Shown here: positions 60,379 through 64,000 of the stretch, one piece after another
How the letters are laid out: every line of letters begins with the position of its first letter
Numbering within the stretch: the first letter of the stretch is position 1
Source of the DNA: Eubacteriaceae bacterium ES3
Lineage (GTDB): Bacteria > Bacillota > Clostridia > Eubacteriales > Eubacteriaceae
Assembly (NCBI GenBank): GCA_030586155.1
Contig: CP130741.1
Coordinates: 490,680 to 554,679, forward strand
Direction: 5' to 3'
Length of the DNA: 64,000 nucleotides
Made by a program: the position numbers and the translations under genes
The notes under the pieces: generated by a model
The model's database searches: none
Told to the model about the DNA's origin: nothing
Seen by the model: the letters and a program-made list of their open reading frames with translations, nothing else

Positions 60379-60408
60379 TTGACATCTTTTGCTTAAATTG
60401 ATTATGAT
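60379..60408 (+). promoter_or_regulatory. Promoter of the malic enzyme gene
   Basis: Perfect TTGACA (60379-60384), 18-bp spacer and TATGAT (60403-60408), about 80 bp before the GTG start. It is one of the strongest sigma-A matches in the window. Confidence 0.75.
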
Positions 60409-60487
60409 TGTATGTATTGAAAAACGATGATAAAGAATTAAAATTCTATATTATTTCATAGGCAGAATTAATTTGAAGGAGAAAAAA

Positions 60488-61660
60488 GTGGGAATTCAGG
60501 AAGAAGCGTTAAAAAAGCACGAAGAATGGCAAGGAAAATTAACGATTGATAGCAAGGTACCGGTAGAAAACGAAAAAGACTTATCTTTAGCATACACACC
60601 CGGGGTAGCTGAACCTTGTCGGATGATCGAAAAAAATAAAGGTGATGTTTATAAATATACTGGTAAAGGAAACACCGTTGCCATTGTTACAGATGGATCG
60701 GCTGTTTTGGGACTAGGGGATATCGGACCCGAAGCCGGTCTTCCAGTAATGGAAGGAAAAGCCGTGCTATTTAAAGAATTTGGCGGGGTAGATGCTTTTC
60801 CAATTTGCATCGATTCCAAGGACGTGGACGACATTGTAAAAACGGTTAAACTGATTGCTCCAGGTTTTGGCGGTATTAATCTTGAAGATATCGCTTCACC
60901 CCGTTGCGCTGAAATAGAAAGAAAACTCAAGGAAGAACTGGATATTCCGGTATTTCATGATGATCAGCACGGGACTGCGGTAGTTGTGATAGCAGCACTT
61001 CTAAACGCTTTAAAGCTGGTTGGAAAAAACTGGGACAATGTGAGGGTTGCTATGAGCGGTGCTGGTGCAGCCGGTTCTGCCATTGCCAGAATGCTTTTAT
61101 CTATGGGTGTAAAAGACATTATTGTCTGCAGCAGCAAAGGGATTTTATCAGCAGATGAAAATTATTCTAATTGGGTACATCAGGAAATTGCTCAGATGAC
61201 CAATAAAGAGCGGATTAAAGGAAGCTTAGCCGACGCCATGAAGGGTGCAGATGTCTTCATTGGGGTTTCAGCTCCAGGAATCGTGACAGAAGAGATGGTT
61301 GCTTCGATGGCTGACGATGCTATTGTTCTGCCAATGGCCAATCCTGATCCGGAGATAGACCCAGCCCAGGCGAGAAAAGCCGGAGCCCGAATTATTGGAA
61401 CAGGGCGGTCGGATTATCCCAACCAGATTAACAATGTACTTGCTTTTCCGGGAATCTTTAGAGGTGCCCTTGATGCCCGTGCATCAGATATTAATGAAGA
61501 AATGAAGATCGCAGCAGCCAAAGCTATTGCCGGACTGATTAAAAAAGAAGAATTAAAAGAAGATTATATCATCGTTCCGGCTTTTGATGAACGGGTTGGT
61601 CAAGCTGTGGCTACAGCAGTCCACCAGGCGGCAAAAGATTCAGGGGTAGCACGATTATAA
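60488..61660 (+). CDS. NAD(P)-dependent malic enzyme
   Basis: A 390-residue short-type bacterial malic enzyme converting malate to pyruvate and CO2. GTG 60488 is chosen, with GAAGGAG 6 nt upstream. Key regions: the tyrosine in LAYTPGVAEP, the lysine in MEGKAVLFKEFGG, the metal-site aspartates in HDDQHGTA, and the Rossmann motif SGAGAAGSAIA. It ends with RVGQAVATAVHQAAK. It is monocistronic, driven by a strong promoter and followed by a terminator. NAD or NADP preference cannot be judged. It would link malate or fumarate (for example from aspartase) to pyruvate. Confidence 0.95.
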   Translation: MGIQEEALKKHEEWQGKLTIDSKVPVENEKDLSLAYTPGVAEPCRMIEKNKGDVYKYTGKGNTVAIVTDGSAVLGLGDIGPEAGLPVMEGKAVLFKEFGGVDAFPICIDSKDVDDIVKTVKLIAPGFGGINLEDIASPRCAEIERKLKEELDIPVFHDDQHGTAVVVIAALLNALKLVGKNWDNVRVAMSGAGAAGSAIARMLLSMGVKDIIVCSSKGILSADENYSNWVHQEIAQMTNKERIKGSLADAMKGADVFIGVSAPGIVTEEMVASMADDAIVLPMANPDPEIDPAQARKAGARIIGTGRSDYPNQINNVLAFPGIFRGALDARASDINEEMKIAAAKAIAGLIKKEELKEDYIIVPAFDERVGQAVATAVHQAAKDSGVARL

Positions 61661-61677
61661 ATTGAAAATACGAATTT

Positions 61678-61702
61678 AAAGGCGGCCTTGGGTCGCCTTT
61701 TT
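61678..61702 (+). terminator. Terminator of the malic enzyme gene
   Basis: AAAGGCG(GCC)...(GGT)CGCCTTTTTT: a seven-pair stem with one wobble, 3-nt loop and six T residues. It can also serve the facing Lrp gene. Confidence 0.85.
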
Positions 61703-61720
61703 TATAAAGAAGTCAGTTCA

Positions 61721-62179
61721 TCAGGCTTCAATTGGAAGCTCAATACCTCGATGTTCAACAGAGGTTGAAAAGACAATCAGCGTTTTGGTCTGGCCAAACT
61801 GCTGCAGATCTCCGATGAATGCATCAAGCTCGTGGGTGCTGGGAAAGCGTACTTCCAGTAGCATTGAATAATCTCCGGTAACACAATTGCATTCAATCAC
61901 ATTGGGACATTTTTCAATGTAGGGGTAAAAATCTTTTTTCTGGATTGGTTCTACTTTAAGATTGACAAATGCTTTTATATGATATCCCATTTTAATGGGG
62001 TCAACAACTGCCTGGTATTTTTTTATATACTGGGCTTTTTCCAGTTGTTCGATTCGTGCTGATACCGCCGGTGATGAAAGATAAACCTTTGCTGCAAGCT
62101 CTTTAATAGATATGCGGGCATCCTTTTGAAGAATATTCAAAATTTTCCGATCAATCGAATCCAGTTCCTTGTTTTTCAT
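61721..62179 (-). CDS. Lrp/AsnC-family transcriptional regulator
   Basis: A 152-residue regulator. The N-terminal helix-turn-helix is IDRKILNILQKDARISIKEL followed by AAKVYLSSPAVSARIEQLE. The C-terminal RAM (ligand-binding) domain is at about 68-145 (AFVNLKVEPIQK, CNCVTGDYSMLLEVRF). AGGAGG lies 6-7 nt before the ATG. It is divergent from the aldehyde:ferredoxin oxidoreductase gene across 620 bp and faces the malic enzyme. Either could be its target, with an amino acid as effector. Confidence 0.94.
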   Translation of the reverse strand: MKNKELDSIDRKILNILQKDARISIKELAAKVYLSSPAVSARIEQLEKAQYIKKYQAVVDPIKMGYHIKAFVNLKVEPIQKKDFYPYIEKCPNVIECNCVTGDYSMLLEVRFPSTHELDAFIGDLQQFGQTKTLIVFSTSVEHRGIELPIEA

Positions 62180-62485
62180 AAATCCTCCTGATACAAAGTC
62201 TTGTGCCGGGATAAAAAAGGCAGAAGAAATTAAAAACTGCGACTATTATAGCATAAAATAATTAAGTAAGAAAGTGAAATGGATTAGTTATAAATAGTTG
62301 TGATTTAAAATAATTAAGTACAGTGCTTTTTGATTGATTAATTGAAAAAATAAATTATAATGATTTGCTCTAATTAGTGAGTGGTATGCTTCTGTTCAAG
62401 TTGCAAATAGAGAAAAATATTGTTTTGTAAGTCTGGCTGGGGTATGATAACGGTAACATAGTTATATGTAATATACAGTCCTGCC

Positions 62486-62515
62486 TTGTTTACAAACAAA
62501 AAAGCGCAATATACT
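62486..62515 (+). promoter_or_regulatory. Probable promoter of the aldehyde:ferredoxin oxidoreductase gene
   Basis: TTGTTT (62486-62491), 18-bp spacer and TATACT (62510-62515). Transcription would start near 62522, giving a leader of about 280 nt, unusually long for this window. Confidence 0.55.
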
Positions 62516-62602
62516 GTTTATATTAGTGATTATTTAAATTTTTATTGTAAGCAGCTCTAATGAATCAGAAATTTGAATGTCAGATGTTTTAATCCTCTAT
62601 TT

Positions 62603-62648
62603 ATCAGTCCGAGGTTCCTTGGTGACAAGGGCAGTAGGAACTTCTGAT
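62603..62648 (+). promoter_or_regulatory. Leader hairpin upstream of the aldehyde oxidoreductase gene
   Basis: ATCAG (62603) pairs with CTGAT (62644-62648), and GTTCCT (62614-62619) with AGGAAC (62636-62641). The inner region offers an alternative CCTT/AAGG stem. The compact form, with conserved-looking purine loops, could be part of a regulatory RNA. Confidence 0.5.
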
Positions 62649-62652
62649 TATT

Positions 62653-62732
62653 TTAGGTTTATGGACTAACTTTAGCCATTTTGGTTAATTGGCTTGAAAA
62701 TATAATAAGTCCAGAATAATTTTAAAACCTAA
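62653..62732 (+). promoter_or_regulatory. Nested three-stem RNA structure before the aldehyde oxidoreductase gene
   Basis: TTAGGTTT (62653-62660) pairs with AAACCTAA (62725-62732); inside it GGACT (62663-62667) pairs with AGTCC (62708-62712), and further in AGCCA (62674-62678) with TGGCT (62690-62694). Three stems nested in order make chance unlikely. No intrinsic terminator follows, so it would act on translation or RNA stability if it acts at all. Confidence 0.5.
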
Positions 62733-62799
62733 GAGTATTGCTTCACAAAACTTTAAATGGTACTGATCTAATAAATCCAAAAACCTAAAGGAGGAAGAA

Positions 62800-64000
62800 A
62801 TGATTCAAGGTGGTTACATGGGAAAAGTATTAAGGGTTAATTTGTCAACGAAGGAAATATCCGTAGAGGAGTTACAGGAAAAAGTGGCAAAGGACTATAT
62901 CGGTGGTGCTGGCTTTGGTATTAAATATCTGTTTGACGAAGTGCCGGGAGATACTGAACCATTAAGTCCGGAAAATAAATTGATTTTTGCACCAGGACCT
63001 TTGAGTGGAACCACTGCTCCTTGTGCGAGTAGAATGGCAGTTACTACAAAATCACCATTAACGGGAGCGGTAGGAATGTCTTTGTCGGGTGGCTATTTTC
63101 CGGTTGAGCTTAAATTCGCCGGTTATGATGTTCTGATTATTGAGGGGAAAGCGGAAAAACCTGTTTACCTACTAATTAAGGATGATAAAGTGTCTATTAG
63201 AAGCGCCCAAAAGGTTTGGGGGATGGATACAATGATGACCCAGACTGTCATTAAGCAGGATGTAAACGATCAGAATACCAGAATTGCCTGTATCGGTCCG
63301 GCTGGCGAAAACTTATCTAAAATGGCTTCAATCATTAATGAAAGACGTGCTTTTGGAAGAAAAGGTGTTGGCGCGGTTATGGGATCTAAAAACCTTAAAG
63401 CTATAGCTGTTCGGGGAACGAATCAGGTTCCGGTCGCTGATGTAGAAGCTTTTGATAAAGCCAGAAAATTTATGCTTGGTGCCATGAAAGAAAGTCCGGT
63501 GCTTTATCCGGAATTTTCCAAAATGGGTACACCAATGGTAGTTGATGCAACATCAGCTTTGGGGATCTTTCCGTCAGAAAATTATAAATCGACGGGAGAA
63601 AAAGATTATACAAAGGGTATCGGCGCTGAATCGAGTATCAGTCGAAATAAAGGAAGTGAACATTGCTACGGCTGTCCGGTCGGCTGTACTCAGCTAAAAC
63701 TGGCCAAGGGTAAGCTTTATGAAGGTGGGATGTCTGATCCCGAATATGAGACATATTATAGTTTGGGTAGTGTCGTGGGAGTGGATAATATCGACAGCAT
63801 TATTTACAATGATCACTTATGTGATAAACTTGGTATGGATACCATGTCGGTTGGGGTAACCATAGCTTTTGCCATGGAATTATTTGAAAAAGGGATTCTG
63901 ACTCTTGAAGACACTGATGGTCTCGATTTAAGCTTTGGTAATTATGAGGCGGTAACCCGGTTGATTTCGGATATCGCCTTTAGAAGAAAAGGTTTGGGAG
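62800..64000 (+). CDS. aor: Aldehyde:ferredoxin oxidoreductase (3' end outside window)
   Basis: The first 400 residues of a tungsten-pterin enzyme that reduces carboxylic acids to aldehydes with ferredoxin, or the reverse. The start MIQGGYMGKVLRVNLST is typical, followed by IGGAGFGIKYLF, LIFAPGPLSGT and SGGYFPVELKFAGYD in the N-terminal pterin domain. FGRKGVGAVMGSKNLKAIAV binds the second pterin. The [4Fe-4S] ligands begin C289-x2-C292-x3-C296 (CYGCPVGC); the fourth cysteine lies beyond the window. The ribosome binding site AAAGGAGG is 4-5 nt before the ATG. No stop is reached at 64000. A long structured leader precedes it. In acetogens this enzyme links acetate and ethanol pools. Confidence 0.95.
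   Translation, partial: MIQGGYMGKVLRVNLSTKEISVEELQEKVAKDYIGGAGFGIKYLFDEVPGDTEPLSPENKLIFAPGPLSGTTAPCASRMAVTTKSPLTGAVGMSLSGGYFPVELKFAGYDVLIIEGKAEKPVYLLIKDDKVSIRSAQKVWGMDTMMTQTVIKQDVNDQNTRIACIGPAGENLSKMASIINERRAFGRKGVGAVMGSKNLKAIAVRGTNQVPVADVEAFDKARKFMLGAMKESPVLYPEFSKMGTPMVVDATSALGIFPSENYKSTGEKDYTKGIGAESSISRNKGSEHCYGCPVGCTQLKLAKGKLYEGGMSDPEYETYYSLGSVVGVDNIDSIIYNDHLCDKLGMDTMSVGVTIAFAMELFEKGILTLEDTDGLDLSFGNYEAVTRLISDIAFRRKGLG

Larger units (their letters stand above)
62180..62799. other. Long intergenic region and leader of the aldehyde oxidoreductase gene
   Basis: About 620 bp without a credible gene. It holds the Lrp promoter region on the left, a plus-strand promoter at 62486-62515, and two structured segments at 62603-62648 and 62653-62732, listed separately. 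The ribosome binding site AAAGGAGG is at 62788-62795. Confidence 0.6.

Noticed and set aside
62603-62732. Moco/Tuco riboswitch assignment for the aldehyde oxidoreductase leader
   Set aside because: The gene makes it plausible, but the known consensus could not be matched by eye, so only the stems are reported.
1-64000. tRNA, rRNA, tmRNA or SRP RNA genes
   Set aside because: I looked for conserved tRNA arms and rRNA stretches and saw none; a covariance search would be needed to exclude small RNAs fully.

Overview
The window looks like the chromosome of a strictly anaerobic, low-GC Gram-positive of the acetogen type, most like Acetobacterium or Eubacterium. The evidence is gene content: the complete [FeFe]-hydrogenase maturation set, two uroporphyrinogen-decarboxylase-fold (MtaA/MtvA-like) methyltransferases, a tungsten-type aldehyde:ferredoxin oxidoreductase, a SatP-type acetate transporter, an amt-glnK pair, an AT-rich sequence and strong AGGAGG ribosome binding sites. 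The genus is an inference; no rRNA or tRNA gene was seen.

Layout. 1-3.5 kb: end of a SAM methyltransferase joined to an iron/cobalamin-type ABC importer. 3.7-12.3 kb: GH5 glycosidase lipoprotein, RecQ, FlxA-like protein, an MFS transporter remnant, PAP2 phosphatase, aldo/keto reductase and an ABC exporter. 12.6-18 kb: orphan genes, a secreted nuclease-lamin-tail lipoprotein, nitroreductase, AhpD-like protein, short-chain dehydrogenase and a phospholipase C-like protein. 18.1-25.7 kb: PucR regulator, methyltransferase, SatP-like transporter, cysK, yjdM, LysR regulator and a second methyltransferase.

25.65-30.9 kb is a mobile and decaying segment. A 3-kb three-gene transposon (AAA ATPase, DDE transposase, CxxC protein) sits inside the 3' end of the second methyltransferase gene. 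The displaced tail of that gene is still readable on the far side, and a 6-bp ATGTAG duplication flanks the element. An IS256-family element with its own direct repeat lies about 90 bp further on, followed by the tail of an SPFH-domain gene.

30.9-36.2 kb is a probable copper island: CopB ATPase with a His-rich N-terminus, DUF2680-like and SHOCT proteins, and a two-component system whose sensor has a Met-rich external loop. 36.2-44.4 kb: CGGC protein, azlCD with a divergent XRE-cupin regulator, a hybrid histidine kinase with an HD-GYP response regulator, and amt-glnK. 44.9-47.9 kb: flavin reductase, nitroreductase and an ABC efflux pair.

47.9-53.5 kb is the hydrogenase maturation operon on the minus strand: TM1266-like regulator, hydE, hydG, hydF and an aspartase. 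It is preceded by a promoter, a 13-bp dyad and an intrinsic terminator in the leader. 53.7-62.2 kb: beta-helix surface lipoprotein, AraC regulator, GNAT, EcsC, an autoregulated-looking PadR/membrane protein pair, malic enzyme and an Lrp regulator. The window ends inside the aldehyde:ferredoxin oxidoreductase gene, whose roughly 280-nt leader contains nested stems. Functionally the window combines hydrogen, C1 and carboxylate metabolism with nitrogen and metal homeostasis.
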